A stretch of 45,016 nucleotides of DNA from an uncultured Eubacteriales bacterium. Its GTDB lineage: Bacteria > Bacillota > Clostridia > Oscillospirales > Acutalibacteraceae. This document shows positions 16,485 through 27,198 of the stretch, in pieces (the stretch's first letter is position 1; each line of letters begins with the position of its first letter). The notes under the pieces were generated by a model. It saw only the letters and a list, made by a program, of their open reading frames with translations. It was not told the DNA's origin and did not search any database. Position numbers and translations under genes: made by a program. Where the stretch lies: the NCBI GenBank assembly GCA_934489735.1, contig CAKSSR010000014.1, forward strand, positions 1 through 45,016, written 5' to 3'.

Positions 16485-18101
16485 TTATAATTTTTGTCTC
16501 TTTTCTGCTGGTTCCATTAATATTTCGTTTATTTCTGACAAAGCATAATCGCAGGCGGTTACAAAGTTCATTCCTCTTTCAGTTCCTTCTCTATGTTTTT
16601 GTTCATATATCAATGCTTTTTCATGTGCTTCTGCTGGTTCTAACTTCTTTATTGCTATCAGTAATATAAATGCATTTGAGTAAAGATAACTTTTTTCCTC
16701 TGCACGTTGTCTCTCATACATCTTTGACATACTATCGATATTTACATCGTCACTTATATTTCCCTTTAATCTAACATACATATTGGCATAATCGTGACTT
16801 TTCCCATCCCTGCGCTGTTGTTCATATGTTTCTGCAACTCGTTTTGCCATTGGTTCAGTCACTCCTTCAAATAGCGAAGTTGAATATCCATAAAGATAGT
16901 AAAAGTTTTCATAATCGGGATTATATTTTCCTATTTTTTCGCATACATGTTCATATATAGTTGCTATTCCTTCGGCTTCTTTTTCATTTCTTCCATCAGA
17001 CATTGCTCTAGCATAGACATAAGAATGCATATCATTTTTACCTTCTTTACGTTTTAATTCATATGCTGTTGCTATTTTATCTGCCTCTTTGTCACTTATA
17101 CCATCAGCTATTTCTATAGCATATCTATCGGCATAATAATTAGACCTACCAGCTTCCAGTAATTCATTATATTTTGCTTCTCTTTCTCTAATTTTTCTTG
17201 CCTCTTTTAATCTATCAACCAAAAATGCATTAAGTTTTCTATCATAATAGTAACTTTTGCCCTTTTCACTCTGTTTATCATACACTTCTGCTACATATCT
17301 TGCTGATATTTCACTCTTTTTGTTACCAATTAAGCAAGAGTACATATGTGCATAGGCATGACTTCTATGTTCTTTACGTTCTTTCTCATATATTTTTGCA
17401 ACTTCATCTGCTTTTTTTCTAGACACATTTTCAGATATCAATTTAAGATATTCAAAAACATACCAAAAATTGCTATTTCCCTTATAATATTTATCATAAT
17501 TCGATGCAATGTCATTCGCATAATATTTATTCTGCCATTCAGCGAGCATCACGGCGTACATATAAGCATATCTATCACTTTTATGTTCTTTACGTTTTTG
17601 TTCATATATTGTTGCTATCTCGTCAGCTTTTTCAATATTTTCTTCAAGAATTATCAAACTCTTTGAATATGCATAAGCATAATTATGTTCTTTCCCAACC
17701 TTAGTTAGTTGATCATATACTTCCAACACTTTTTGGATCTTTTTTTCATCTTTTTCTTCAATTATCAAATTAGAATATATGTAAGCGCGATTCCTATCCA
17801 TACCCACATTACGTCGCTGCTCATATATTTCTGATACTTTTTCAGCCTTTTCCTTAGATATTCCTTGTGCCGTCAATTCAACATACATTTCAGCATAAAA
17901 CTCACTTACTAGCGATGTTTCCCCCGATGCAGTCGTAATTGACACTTTTCTAGGTTCCTTTTTACTCTCACTTAATACTTGACATTGCTTTTCTTTTCTC
18001 GAGTCATCATTATTTTCCATTGCCATTGCCGACAAGCTAGAAATCATTGTTCCCAAGCACAACATACATACCGATATCTTAATAATTTCTTTCAAATTCA
18101 T
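16485..18101 (-). CDS. Secreted repeat protein with C-terminal NLS-like motif
   Basis: 538 residues from the ATG at 18101 (GGAGG eight bases upstream; the TTG five codons earlier is rejected). Signal peptide MNLKEIIKISVCMLCLGT..., SPase I site near AMA. About 13 repeats, some degenerate, of the YAxxYAxL/AxxIAxIYEQKRxEGK type, then a non-repeat cap ending EPAEKRQKL. That tail fits P-x-x-K-R-x-K, the c-Myc class of nuclear localisation signal. Second gene of a two-gene operon, 57 bp after the 1331-residue paralogue. Predicted to be exported by Sec; host nuclear targeting is inference. Confidence 0.88.
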   Translation of the reverse strand: MNLKEIIKISVCMLCLGTMISSLSAMAMENNDDSRKEKQCQVLSESKKEPRKVSITTASGETSLVSEFYAEMYVELTAQGISKEKAEKVSEIYEQRRNVGMDRNRAYIYSNLIIEEKDEKKIQKVLEVYDQLTKVGKEHNYAYAYSKSLIILEENIEKADEIATIYEQKRKEHKSDRYAYMYAVMLAEWQNKYYANDIASNYDKYYKGNSNFWYVFEYLKLISENVSRKKADEVAKIYEKERKEHRSHAYAHMYSCLIGNKKSEISARYVAEVYDKQSEKGKSYYYDRKLNAFLVDRLKEARKIREREAKYNELLEAGRSNYYADRYAIEIADGISDKEADKIATAYELKRKEGKNDMHSYVYARAMSDGRNEKEAEGIATIYEHVCEKIGKYNPDYENFYYLYGYSTSLFEGVTEPMAKRVAETYEQQRRDGKSHDYANMYVRLKGNISDDVNIDSMSKMYERQRAEEKSYLYSNAFILLIAIKKLEPAEAHEKALIYEQKHREGTERGMNFVTACDYALSEINEILMEPAEKRQKL

Positions 18102-18158
18102 TTTATTTACCTCCAAAGCTTTTATTTATCTATAAAACAGCTTAACGAATTCTTCATC

Positions 18159-21100
18159 TCACTGTAATTTTTGTCTCTTTTCTGCTGGTTCTCCCATTGT
18201 CCTTCCTGCCAATGACATAGCATATGCTAATGAATCCTTAAAATTCCTTCCTCTGTTTATACTTCTCTCAAACGTTTCTGCTACCCTTCTAGACTCATTT
18301 TCATCCCTATGATAAATAATTCTCATTATTGCATATCCCGTTGCATAAAATCTGCACTTCCCACTCATTATCTCTTGTTCAAACACTTCAGCCATTTCAT
18401 GTAATTGATCTTCTGTAGGTGACAGATTCATACAAGCTACCGACATAATACTTATAAATGGATATGCAATGTCACCATATTCTTGAAATTTCTGACTATA
18501 TAGTTTTGAAATTCTATCTGCCTCTCCTTGAGTTGATTTATTAAGTACTATAAGCTGTCCATACAAGTTCGAATAAACATAATCCTTTGCCTTTTTTGAT
18601 TGCTCATCACAAATTGTTGCACATTTATCTGCCAATTCTTTGTCAATCTTATAACCTACAATGTTATCTGCATATGAGTAAGCATATTGACTACTTTTCT
18701 TTTCGTTACATTTTTGTTCATATATTACTATAAAGTCTTCTGATTGTTTTTCTGTCTCCAGCAAGCGAACTCTTCTCTCTGCATAGTAACTGGCTATACA
18801 ACTATTTTTACCTTCCTTAATTTTCTTTAAATATAACATTATTTTACTTTCATTTTCCAATCTTCTTAATGATTTTTTTGTCATCTCTACATATATTTCA
18901 GCATATTTTCTGCTTTTTCCTTCCTTAAGCTGTCTTACGAATTCAGCAGCACATCTTTCTGCCACTCTTCTTCTTACCTTGTCAATCACAATCAATCTAG
19001 CATACATTTCCTCATAGTTCTTACCATAACCTTTCTTTAATCCTTCCAAATACATATTCATTACTTGTTCTGCAGTTTCTTTTTTAATTTTATTGACTAC
19101 TATTAATCTGGTATACCTTTCAGCGTAGTCGTCATCATATTTTTCTGCTTTCTTTTTCAAATATATTGACATTCCTTTTTCTGCTTCCTCTTCATCAAGT
19201 CCATCAACTATTACTAGTTTCGTATAAAATTCAGCATATTTTCTTTCACGTCCTCCTTTTATCTGTTCTAAATATATTGGCACTCCTCTTTTTGCCGCTT
19301 CCTCATCAATCCCATCACTTGATATCAACTTATTATATATATCTAAAGGACTTTCAATCTTATATTTCTCCATACTTTTTTTATATTCCGTTGCTTCCTT
19401 TTCTGCTTTCTCTTCACTTAATCCTTTAAGCACCACCACTTCTGCATACTTCATTGCATAATGATAATTTCCATATTTCTTAAGCATCTCGTCATATATT
19501 CTTGCTCCTCTGTCTGCTTTTTCTTCATTCAATTTAAAAGTCACTATAAATTTAATATACATGCTTGCATAATTAATACTTTTTCCTTCTTCAATCTTTG
19601 ATCTATACATTTCTAATGCATCATGTACGTCATCTTCATCCACCTGGGCGATTATTATAAGATTAGTATAGCTATCGGAATAATTAACTCTGTCGGCTTG
19701 CATAAGTGACTTCTTAACATCTTCATAGGTTTTTGCTCCATTTGTCGACAATTCCTCACCCATATCATTAAATATACTAAATTCTACATACTTGAGCGCA
19801 TAAGATTTACTTTTGCCGCTATTAATTTTATCCTCATAGGCTGTCAATGCTTGTTGTAGTCGTTCTTCTGTAAATCCATTCAACATTGCTAATTTTGAAT
19901 ACTTATCAGAATAATCCAGAGCGCCAGTTTCTTTCATTTTTTGTTCAAAAATCGTTGCTTCTTTGTCAGCTCTCTCACTACTTACTGACTCAAATTCCTC
20001 CAATATCATATACCTACAAGCATAATACCAGCTCTTTCCCTTTTTTATCTTTGATGCAAAGTATGATGTTGCTATATCAGCCCATTCTTTATCGATCTTA
20101 CAAATCTTATTTAACTTTACAAACATATATGCCTCATACCAGGTTTCCCCCTTTTTAATACTGTTCTCACATACATCAGCATATACTTTTGCTAATTCTT
20201 CATCAAATTTATCAAAGATTATAAATCTAGTATATATATTTGCATATTCGATGCTTTTATTTTTCTTAATTTTCTTTTCGTAAACCAATGCTCCTCTATG
20301 CACTTCCTCTTCATTTATCGATGGGATCTTGATTAATCTTGAATACATATCAGCATAATTTGTACTCATTCCTTCTTTTATTTTCTTCTCATATACAAAT
20401 TCGTCTCTATCCTCAAGATTTTCAATTTCTATTTTTCTATCCGTTTGCAATATGTTGCCCAGTCTGAGCCTTTTTTCGCATTCAGTTTCAGATTTTTCAT
20501 TAGCCTTAGATTTTTCAGCTGCATCCATTTCAGTTGAAACCCTTTTATCCAAATATGATTTTACATATCTTTCTGCATCTCTGTCGCTTAATCCATAAGC
20601 CACTTTAAAGTAACTATACCTATCAGCATAAATATAATTCTTAGTATGCTCTACTTTTTGCTCATATATTTTTGCTCCTTGGTCAGCAATTTCTTGATCC
20701 AGCCCCTCAACAGTTACTAAATCCACATATTTGCTTGCATAATCTTTACTTTTTCCTTCCTTAATCTTATCCTCATACATTTTTGCGCCTAATTTTGCCT
20801 GTCCTCTCTTTAACTTATGATGTCCAATTAATTCAGAATACTTATCTACATAGTCAATACTTCTTTTACCTCTCTTAATATTCATTTCAAATATTTGCGC
20901 ACACAAGGCTGCTGCTTCTTTGTTCATTCCATTTTTTATTATTGCTTCTGCATATTTTCTTGCATAATCTTTACTATAGCATCTTTTTATCTCATCTTTG
21001 TATATATTCATATACTTTTCGAATTCTGCTGGTTTAAATTTATTTGATAACAAAGTCATTACATACTCTTCTGCGCAATCCAGCTTATATCCTTGCATAA

Positions 21101-22154
21101 GCTTATACTCATATGCTCTTGCAGCCAGTCTAGCTATATTATCATTTAATCCTTTAATCACTTTTAATTTCATATACATATCCGCAAAATAAGTATTATT
21201 ATTGTCTTTCATTTCCTTTTCAAATATAACTGCGCCTTCCTCTGCCTTACTTTTACTCCACTTGTTTAATACTCTTAGTTCTGCATACTTATGAGCGTAA
21301 TATAGACTTTTGCCTTCATAAAGCTTCTGTTCATATCTTTCTTCATATAACGACATTTCCTTATCAATTTCTTCCTTACTCTTATTGGACCATAATGATA
21401 ACTTTACATATTCATTTGCATAGTTCATACTTTTATCTTCTTTAAGTTTTTCCTCATATATTTTTGCCCCTCTATCCTTTTCCTCTTCAGGTAGATTATA
21501 AAGCATATCTAGGTCAACATATTTATCAGCATAGTCGCTACTTTTACCATTATCAATCTTTCGATCATATTTATCAGCATAATAATCAGCTGCTATTCTA
21601 ATATTCATTTTAATATCTGCCAGCTTATCCATAAACAATTCTTTATAGCACTTGTCTCTATATTTTTTGTCCTCATAGATCTTTTTTAAAAACATACTTG
21701 CCTTAGCCTCTGCTTGTTCCTCAGTAAGTCCTTCAAACAATATTAATTTTGCATATTTATCTGCATAGCAACGTCCCAAAATATTATTTAATCCTTTACC
21801 GAATGCTTCTATGCATTGATCATGGTCTGACTTTTTTAAACTTTTTCTAAATATATCTTTAAATTTCTTATAGCTTCCTCTATACAATTTATCAAAAAGC
21901 AATCTTGCATATTTATCTGCTCGATTTTTACTACAACTGTACCACTTTTTTGCAATAACTTTTTCAAATATACTTGAAATTTTCTCAGCTTCTGGCTCAT
22001 CATATCCATAATACGATACCAAATCGCTATGCTCTCTATCGCAAGCATCATCTAGGTCATCAATATCCACCATTGCCATTGTTGACATTCCAGAAATTAT
22101 CGATCCCAAACATAATGCACATATAGATGTCTTAACAAATCTTTTCAAAATCAT
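18159..22154 (-). CDS. Very large secreted repeat protein with C-terminal NLS-like motif
   Basis: 1331 residues. Start ATG at 22154 preceded by GGAGG; an overlapping ATG four bases earlier is out of frame. Signal peptide MILKRFVKTSICALCLGS..., SPase I site near TMA. About 35 repeats follow, of the YADKYARL variety, with two breaks (about 30-210 with a GSYKKFKDIF-type segment, and a charged linker at about 540-610). The end is GEPAEKRQKLQ, nearly the same as in the 538-residue partner. Similar from end to end to the 900-residue paralogue at 22296-24998, including the GSYxKFK segment, so the two arose by gene duplication. Confidence 0.9.
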   Translation of the reverse strand: MILKRFVKTSICALCLGSIISGMSTMAMVDIDDLDDACDREHSDLVSYYGYDEPEAEKISSIFEKVIAKKWYSCSKNRADKYARLLFDKLYRGSYKKFKDIFRKSLKKSDHDQCIEAFGKGLNNILGRCYADKYAKLILFEGLTEEQAEAKASMFLKKIYEDKKYRDKCYKELFMDKLADIKMNIRIAADYYADKYDRKIDNGKSSDYADKYVDLDMLYNLPEEEKDRGAKIYEEKLKEDKSMNYANEYVKLSLWSNKSKEEIDKEMSLYEERYEQKLYEGKSLYYAHKYAELRVLNKWSKSKAEEGAVIFEKEMKDNNNTYFADMYMKLKVIKGLNDNIARLAARAYEYKLMQGYKLDCAEEYVMTLLSNKFKPAEFEKYMNIYKDEIKRCYSKDYARKYAEAIIKNGMNKEAAALCAQIFEMNIKRGKRSIDYVDKYSELIGHHKLKRGQAKLGAKMYEDKIKEGKSKDYASKYVDLVTVEGLDQEIADQGAKIYEQKVEHTKNYIYADRYSYFKVAYGLSDRDAERYVKSYLDKRVSTEMDAAEKSKANEKSETECEKRLRLGNILQTDRKIEIENLEDRDEFVYEKKIKEGMSTNYADMYSRLIKIPSINEEEVHRGALVYEKKIKKNKSIEYANIYTRFIIFDKFDEELAKVYADVCENSIKKGETWYEAYMFVKLNKICKIDKEWADIATSYFASKIKKGKSWYYACRYMILEEFESVSSERADKEATIFEQKMKETGALDYSDKYSKLAMLNGFTEERLQQALTAYEDKINSGKSKSYALKYVEFSIFNDMGEELSTNGAKTYEDVKKSLMQADRVNYSDSYTNLIIIAQVDEDDVHDALEMYRSKIEEGKSINYASMYIKFIVTFKLNEEKADRGARIYDEMLKKYGNYHYAMKYAEVVVLKGLSEEKAEKEATEYKKSMEKYKIESPLDIYNKLISSDGIDEEAAKRGVPIYLEQIKGGRERKYAEFYTKLVIVDGLDEEEAEKGMSIYLKKKAEKYDDDYAERYTRLIVVNKIKKETAEQVMNMYLEGLKKGYGKNYEEMYARLIVIDKVRRRVAERCAAEFVRQLKEGKSRKYAEIYVEMTKKSLRRLENESKIMLYLKKIKEGKNSCIASYYAERRVRLLETEKQSEDFIVIYEQKCNEKKSSQYAYSYADNIVGYKIDKELADKCATICDEQSKKAKDYVYSNLYGQLIVLNKSTQGEADRISKLYSQKFQEYGDIAYPFISIMSVACMNLSPTEDQLHEMAEVFEQEIMSGKCRFYATGYAIMRIIYHRDENESRRVAETFERSINRGRNFKDSLAYAMSLAGRTMGEPAEKRQKLQ

Positions 22155-22188
22155 TCATTCTTCCTCCAAAAAATTTCATTGCCCCTTT

Positions 22189-22238
22189 ATTTTATCATAT
22201 TTATTTCTTAATTTGTCTAATTTAATCAAATCTTAACA
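22189..22238 (-). promoter_or_regulatory. Array promoter with 11-bp repeats
   Basis: Extended -10 TATGATAAAAT (hexamer 22189-22194, minus strand), 27-bp gap, then TTAATC at 22222 and TTAACA at 22233. No consensus -35. Drives the 1331- and 538-residue genes. Confidence 0.75.
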
Positions 22239-22260
22239 TATTAATTACTAAGTTAAGTAC

Positions 22261-22289
22261 AAAAAAGGCCAGCTCGTTCGAACTGGTCC
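22261..22289 (-). terminator. Terminator of the three-gene repeat operon
   Basis: A ten-pair stem with one bulge (GGACCAGTTCG with CGAGCTGGCC on the minus strand) and a T-run of six; it begins 7 bp after the stop at 22296. Confidence 0.85.
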
Positions 22290-22295
22290 TTCATT

Positions 22296-24998
22296 TTAAT
22301 TTAATTTTTGTCTCTTTTCTGTTGATTCTTCCAAGCCTTCATTCATCATTGCTCTAGCATATCTCACAGAATCCTCAAAATTTCTTCCCTTGCCCATATT
22401 CTTTTCAAATATTTCTGTCATTGTTCTAGCTTCTGCATCATTTTTATAATAGAGGACTCTAATTATTGCATAGATTTTAGCACAGATTTCTTTCATTTCA
22501 GTCTTTTTTTCTTTATATATTTTCGTCATTTCTTTCAATTGGTCCTCAGTGGGTGACAATTCCAACCCATATACCGACGTAATATACATATCTGCATATT
22601 CATCATCGCCACTCATTTTAACTGCTGCTTGATATTTCTCTAATATTTTATTCATTTCTTTCTCAGGCCTATTAAATATCATAAACTTTGCATATACATT
22701 TGAATAGTCCCAGTCATTAGTCTCATTCATTTTCTTTTCAAATGTTGTTGCTTCTTGATCAATCGCTTCTTCATTTAATTTATCAAATAGTTCTAGCATC
22801 ATATATCTAGTAGCATAATGCCAACCCCTGCCCTCTTTTATTCCTTTTGAAAAACTTTTTACTGCTGCGCTGGCCTTTTCTTGATCAATTCCATAAATTT
22901 TATTCAATTTTATGAACATGTAAGCCTCTTCCCATGTCTTGCCTCTTCTAACCATGCTCTGACAAGCATTTGCATATACCTCGGCTAATTCTTGGCTAAT
23001 CTTATTAAAGATTATCAGCCTAGTATATACATTTGCATACTCTTTGCTTTTACCTTTAGAAACTTTCCCACTATATAATATTGCTCCTGCATTTACATAA
23101 AGAGTCTTAGTCAATTTATTTCTACATAATCTTGAATACATGTCAGCATAATGCTCATTCTTTCCTCTTTGAAGCATTTCTTGATATACCGATTCGTCTC
23201 TATAAGTAATATCTTCATTTTCTATATTAAAGATCATGGCTCTTTTATCTTTTAATTTTCTATCACTCTCTAGCCTTTTTGCATAATCTGTTGCAAGTCT
23301 ATTAGCACTTACTTTATCTTCGTCAAGCAATCTTAGTCTTGTATATTCTTCAATATAGTCATAGCTCTTACCTTCTATAAATTTCATCTTATATATCTTC
23401 GCATATCTACAAATTGCCTCATCATTAAGTTTATTCATTGCTTTAAGACTAATATATTTTTCAGCATATATATAGCTTTTGTCGAAATCTATTAACTTTT
23501 CATACTTCTTTGCTAGGTTGCTCGCTATCATTTCATCCATATTAAAGGCCCATATCAAATCAATATACTTGCTGGCATAATTTTTATTACTTCCTTCAAC
23601 AATTTTTTTCTCATAGGCATCTGCGCCTAGCATTGCATTCATTTTATTTAGCCTATAGCGTCCAGACAGTTCTGAATACTTATCCACGTAGTCCCGACTT
23701 TTCCCACTTCCATTAATATTCTTTTCAAATATCTCTGCACATACATTTGCTTCTTCTTTATTCATACCATTTATAACAATTGATCTTGCATATTTGTCAG
23801 AATATTCTTTTCTCTTACTTTCTTTAAGCTTCTCTTTAAATATTCCTACGCATACAGTCGATTCATCGTCTTTCATTTTATAAGTAAATTTTAATCTTGC
23901 ATATTCATCGGCAATATCTTTATCTTTATATCTTTTTAGTCCTTGCTCATATAATTCTGCATATTTGTCAGCCTGCTCTGGTTCAAACTTATCAATTACT
24001 AATAGAGTCGTATATTTTTCTGCATAATTCCATTTGTATCCCTGCATAATTTTATCTTCGTATACCAATGCAGCTAATCTAGCAGTCTCATCGTCTAATT
24101 CTTCTACTACTTTTAACCTTGTATACATATCTGCGAAATAATCACTATTATCTTCTCTCAGCTTTTGTTCAAATATCGCTGCCCCTTCTTCTGCTTTTTT
24201 ATCATTCAACTTATAAATTACAGCTAATTCTCCATATTTATAAGCATAGTATAGACTTTCCCCTTCAATTATCTTTTGCTCGTATTTGGTTTCATATAAA
24301 TTCATTATTTTTTCTGCATCTTCTTCACTCATATCGTGAAACAATACCAATTTTACATACCAATCGGCATAATAATACTTCTTTTTTCTTGCAAGAACAT
24401 CTCTATATATTTGGGCTCCTTTTCTCATTTGTCCTTCACTCAAATTATAAAACATATTTAAGTCAGCATATTTATCAGCATATTCAAATTCATTGCCTTT
24501 CTTCCTCTCGTTTCTAAATATTCTAGCACAGCGATCAATTTCTTTTTTCATATTCCTTCTGTGCTCAAACATTCTGTCGATATTCAATGCTTTGCCTTGC
24601 CCGGTACCATAACTTGATTCCTCATCTGTTTTTGCTTCTTTGATAAGTTCAGCTGCCTTTGCTTTTGCTTGTTCTTCACTTAGGCCTTCAAAGACCATTA
24701 ATTCAGCACATTTATCAGCATAAGACCGATCATTAGTTTCTTTTAGTCTATCCCTGATTATTCCTTTAAATTTATTATAACTTCCTTTATGTAACATACT
24801 AACTACTAACCGGGCATATTTATCTGCATAATATATATCTCTGCACTTTCTAAACTTTTTACTATGCACTTCCGAAATCCTTTCAGGTACTTCCTGGTCA
24901 AAGTCATTATATTCTGCTGCCATTGCAGACAAGCAAGAAATTATTGTTCCTAGACATGCTATACATCCAGATATCTTAATAAACTTTCTTATTTTCAT
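22296..24998 (-). CDS. Large secreted repeat protein with variant C-terminal basic motif
   Basis: 900 residues. GGAGG precedes the ATG. Signal peptide MKIRKFIKISGCIACLGT..., SPase I site near AMA. About 24 repeats of the YADKYARL type; a GSYNKFKGII segment near residue 75 and a charged linker near 590-630 match the 1331-residue paralogue. The C-terminus is STEKRQKLN: the KRQKL core is kept but the proline at the first position is replaced, so the fit to the nuclear localisation pattern is weaker. Third gene of an operon with those at 25028 and 27199; gaps of 29 and 20 bp. Confidence 0.88.
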   Translation of the reverse strand: MKIRKFIKISGCIACLGTIISCLSAMAAEYNDFDQEVPERISEVHSKKFRKCRDIYYADKYARLVVSMLHKGSYNKFKGIIRDRLKETNDRSYADKCAELMVFEGLSEEQAKAKAAELIKEAKTDEESSYGTGQGKALNIDRMFEHRRNMKKEIDRCARIFRNERKKGNEFEYADKYADLNMFYNLSEGQMRKGAQIYRDVLARKKKYYYADWYVKLVLFHDMSEEDAEKIMNLYETKYEQKIIEGESLYYAYKYGELAVIYKLNDKKAEEGAAIFEQKLREDNSDYFADMYTRLKVVEELDDETARLAALVYEDKIMQGYKWNYAEKYTTLLVIDKFEPEQADKYAELYEQGLKRYKDKDIADEYARLKFTYKMKDDESTVCVGIFKEKLKESKRKEYSDKYARSIVINGMNKEEANVCAEIFEKNINGSGKSRDYVDKYSELSGRYRLNKMNAMLGADAYEKKIVEGSNKNYASKYIDLIWAFNMDEMIASNLAKKYEKLIDFDKSYIYAEKYISLKAMNKLNDEAICRYAKIYKMKFIEGKSYDYIEEYTRLRLLDEDKVSANRLATDYAKRLESDRKLKDKRAMIFNIENEDITYRDESVYQEMLQRGKNEHYADMYSRLCRNKLTKTLYVNAGAILYSGKVSKGKSKEYANVYTRLIIFNKISQELAEVYANACQSMVRRGKTWEEAYMFIKLNKIYGIDQEKASAAVKSFSKGIKEGRGWHYATRYMMLELFDKLNEEAIDQEATTFEKKMNETNDWDYSNVYAKFMIFNRPEKEMNKILEKYQAAVKMSGDDEYADMYITSVYGLELSPTEDQLKEMTKIYKEKKTEMKEICAKIYAIIRVLYYKNDAEARTMTEIFEKNMGKGRNFEDSVRYARAMMNEGLEESTEKRQKLN

Positions 24999-25027
24999 TA
25001 ATCAATTCCTCCAAAACTCTATTATTA

Positions 25028-27178
25028 TTATACTTTTTTCTGCCTTTTGCTAGTCGTTTCAGCCGTTTTTCTTGGCCTGCCCCGTTTAGTTGCTTTAGTT
25101 GTCGTAGTGCCCTCTGTAGTTTCTCCTGTTGATGTCGTATCCTCCGTAGTCTTTTTCGTCCCAATTCCTATTAAATCCTCTATGAAGCCTTCAGCTTCTA
25201 AATGGCTGATTCCTCCCCTACGTTTATCTCTATATTGTCCTGCCAAATCAGATAATTTCCCTTTCGTTCCTACTTTGTAAACATGTTTTAACTTAATATA
25301 CATATATGCATAATAAAAACTTTTGCTTTCCTTTAATTCCTCTCTATAATTTTTTTCTATATTTTTTAGCTCTTTATCTGTAAATTTATTACCATGTAGG
25401 TAAGCAATTACTTCATTGAAGTAAGAATCTCTTGGTATGTAAGCTGAGCCGTATGCACTTGCAACCTCTGGAATAATATCTTCATCTTCTTCAAGGATCG
25501 TCAACCTAGCATACATATAAGCATATTGCTGGTCTCCCGTTTCCTTTAACTTTGTTCCGTATACTTCTAGCATTCTTTCGACATCCTGTACAGTCATTCC
25601 TTGTTCACAAATCAAATCAACGTACATTTCTGCTTGATAGCGATCTTCTCCCTTTTCTATCCTCTCGTCATACATTTTTGCTTTTTTTCTTGATAGGTCT
25701 TCGTCCTTTCCGTCCATTATTGACGTAGAATACTTATATGCATAACTAATACTTCTACCGCTTTCACATTCTGCTTCATATATTCGTGCTGCTCTTTTTG
25801 CCGGTTCTTCTTCATCGCCACAGGTTATTAAATTTGAATACATATCCGCAAAAAAAATGCCTTCTCCTCTATTAATCTGTTCTTCATATCTAGTTGCTCG
25901 CAAATCTGCCTTAGTTTCACTACATATATCACAAATTATTAAATCTAAATACTTATCGATATATATCTTGCTTTTACCTTCTCGAACTTTTTCTTCATAT
26001 ATTACTGCTATTTTTCTTGCGGATTTTTCATCTTGTCCTTCAACTATCAACCTAGCATATTTCTCTGCATAATAAATTCCTTCACCGCGTTCACGTTCTT
26101 GTTCATATATTGTTGATGCCCTGTTTGCTGCTTTTGTTCCCTTTCTCTCCTGCATCAAACTAGAATACATTGTCGCATAATTGACGCTTTTTTTCATCTC
26201 ACGCTGTTGCATATATATCATTGCTCTTGCTCTTGATGCTTCCTCGCTCATTTCTTCTGTCTTTGAATAAGCATACATATATGCATAATAACAATTTTCA
26301 GCTTTTTCACGTTGTTTCTCATATATTTCTGCAATTTTACCTGCTCTTTCCCCATCTACTCCATTAATAACTGAAAAAATATATATGTCTATATAATTAA
26401 GACTCTTCCCTTTCTTACTCAGTTCTACATGCATTGCTGCCATTCTTTTAGCTTCTTTATTTCGCTTGCAGGTTATAAAGTCAGCATACTTATATGCGTA
26501 ATCAGCCTCATTCCCTTTTTTGATTTGTTGTTCACATATCGTTGCCAATGTTTTTGCTTTCTCTTCGTCCCCGTCATTTTCAATCATTGAATTAATATAT
26601 GCACTTGCATAATGATGACTTTTACCTATTCTACGTTGTTGCTCATATATTTCTGCTTGTTTTCTTGCCAATGTTTCATTTTTACCATTAGTCATTAAAA
26701 TAGCATATATATATGCATAATTATGGCCTCTACCTGATCCAAGTTCTTTTTCATATATCATAGACTGTTTTCTTGCTTTTCCATCACATTCCCCGAAAAA
26801 TACAACTTTGGCATACATATAGGCATAATTATGGCTATAACCTCTTAGGCGTTCCTTTTCATATATTGTCGCTCTCTTATCTGCCTCTATCTTTTCCTTC
26901 CCTTTAAGTATCAAATTAGCATAAACATTGGCATAAGTTTCAGTCTTCCCACGTCCAACTGTCTCATCGAATATTTCTATCAATCTTCTGGATTCATTTC
27001 TCAAAAAATCAGAATAAAATGGCATTGATTCCATACATATTTTATTGCACGTGTCGTTTTTTGTCACTTTTTCTTTATTATTTGCATTATTATTTTCCAT
27101 TGCCATTGATAAACCGCTTACCATTGTTGCTAAGCATAATATACATGTCGAATTTTTAATACTTTTTTTAAATTCCAT
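25028..27178 (-). CDS. Secreted repeat protein with C-terminal AT-hook and basic tail
   Basis: 716 residues. GGAGG eight bases before this ATG; an ATG four bases earlier is out of frame. Signal peptide MEFKKSIKNSTCILCLAT..., SPase I site near SMA. About 17 repeats, then a Thr-rich low-complexity linker (about 670-697), then KRGRPRK (698-704), an AT-hook core RGRP flanked by basic residues, then TSKRQKKV at the very end. AT-hooks bind the minor groove of AT-rich DNA and are typical of eukaryotic chromatin proteins. In a Sec-exported protein this suggests action on host chromatin. Middle gene of a three-gene operon. No paralogue here shares the Thr-rich tail. Confidence 0.88.
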   Translation of the reverse strand: MEFKKSIKNSTCILCLATMVSGLSMAMENNNANNKEKVTKNDTCNKICMESMPFYSDFLRNESRRLIEIFDETVGRGKTETYANVYANLILKGKEKIEADKRATIYEKERLRGYSHNYAYMYAKVVFFGECDGKARKQSMIYEKELGSGRGHNYAYIYAILMTNGKNETLARKQAEIYEQQRRIGKSHHYASAYINSMIENDGDEEKAKTLATICEQQIKKGNEADYAYKYADFITCKRNKEAKRMAAMHVELSKKGKSLNYIDIYIFSVINGVDGERAGKIAEIYEKQREKAENCYYAYMYAYSKTEEMSEEASRARAMIYMQQREMKKSVNYATMYSSLMQERKGTKAANRASTIYEQERERGEGIYYAEKYARLIVEGQDEKSARKIAVIYEEKVREGKSKIYIDKYLDLIICDICSETKADLRATRYEEQINRGEGIFFADMYSNLITCGDEEEPAKRAARIYEAECESGRSISYAYKYSTSIMDGKDEDLSRKKAKMYDERIEKGEDRYQAEMYVDLICEQGMTVQDVERMLEVYGTKLKETGDQQYAYMYARLTILEEDEDIIPEVASAYGSAYIPRDSYFNEVIAYLHGNKFTDKELKNIEKNYREELKESKSFYYAYMYIKLKHVYKVGTKGKLSDLAGQYRDKRRGGISHLEAEGFIEDLIGIGTKKTTEDTTSTGETTEGTTTTKATKRGRPRKTAETTSKRQKKV
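25073..25084 (-). other. AT-hook core (RGRP codons)
   Basis: Codons for Arg699-Gly-Arg-Pro702, preceded by Lys and followed by Arg-Lys. The canonical AT-hook is a GRP core with flanking basic residues. It lies seven residues before the terminal SKRQKKV. Confidence 0.7.
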
Positions 27179-27198
27179 GCATTGTTCCTCCTAAAATC

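Noticed and set aside
24976..25164. A very basic 62-codon frame (RKRLRRIRHQQEK...) on the minus strand
   Set aside because: It overlaps the Thr-rich and AT-hook end of the 716-residue gene in another frame and runs into the next gene's start. Its basic nature is a by-product of ACT/ACA codons read out of frame.
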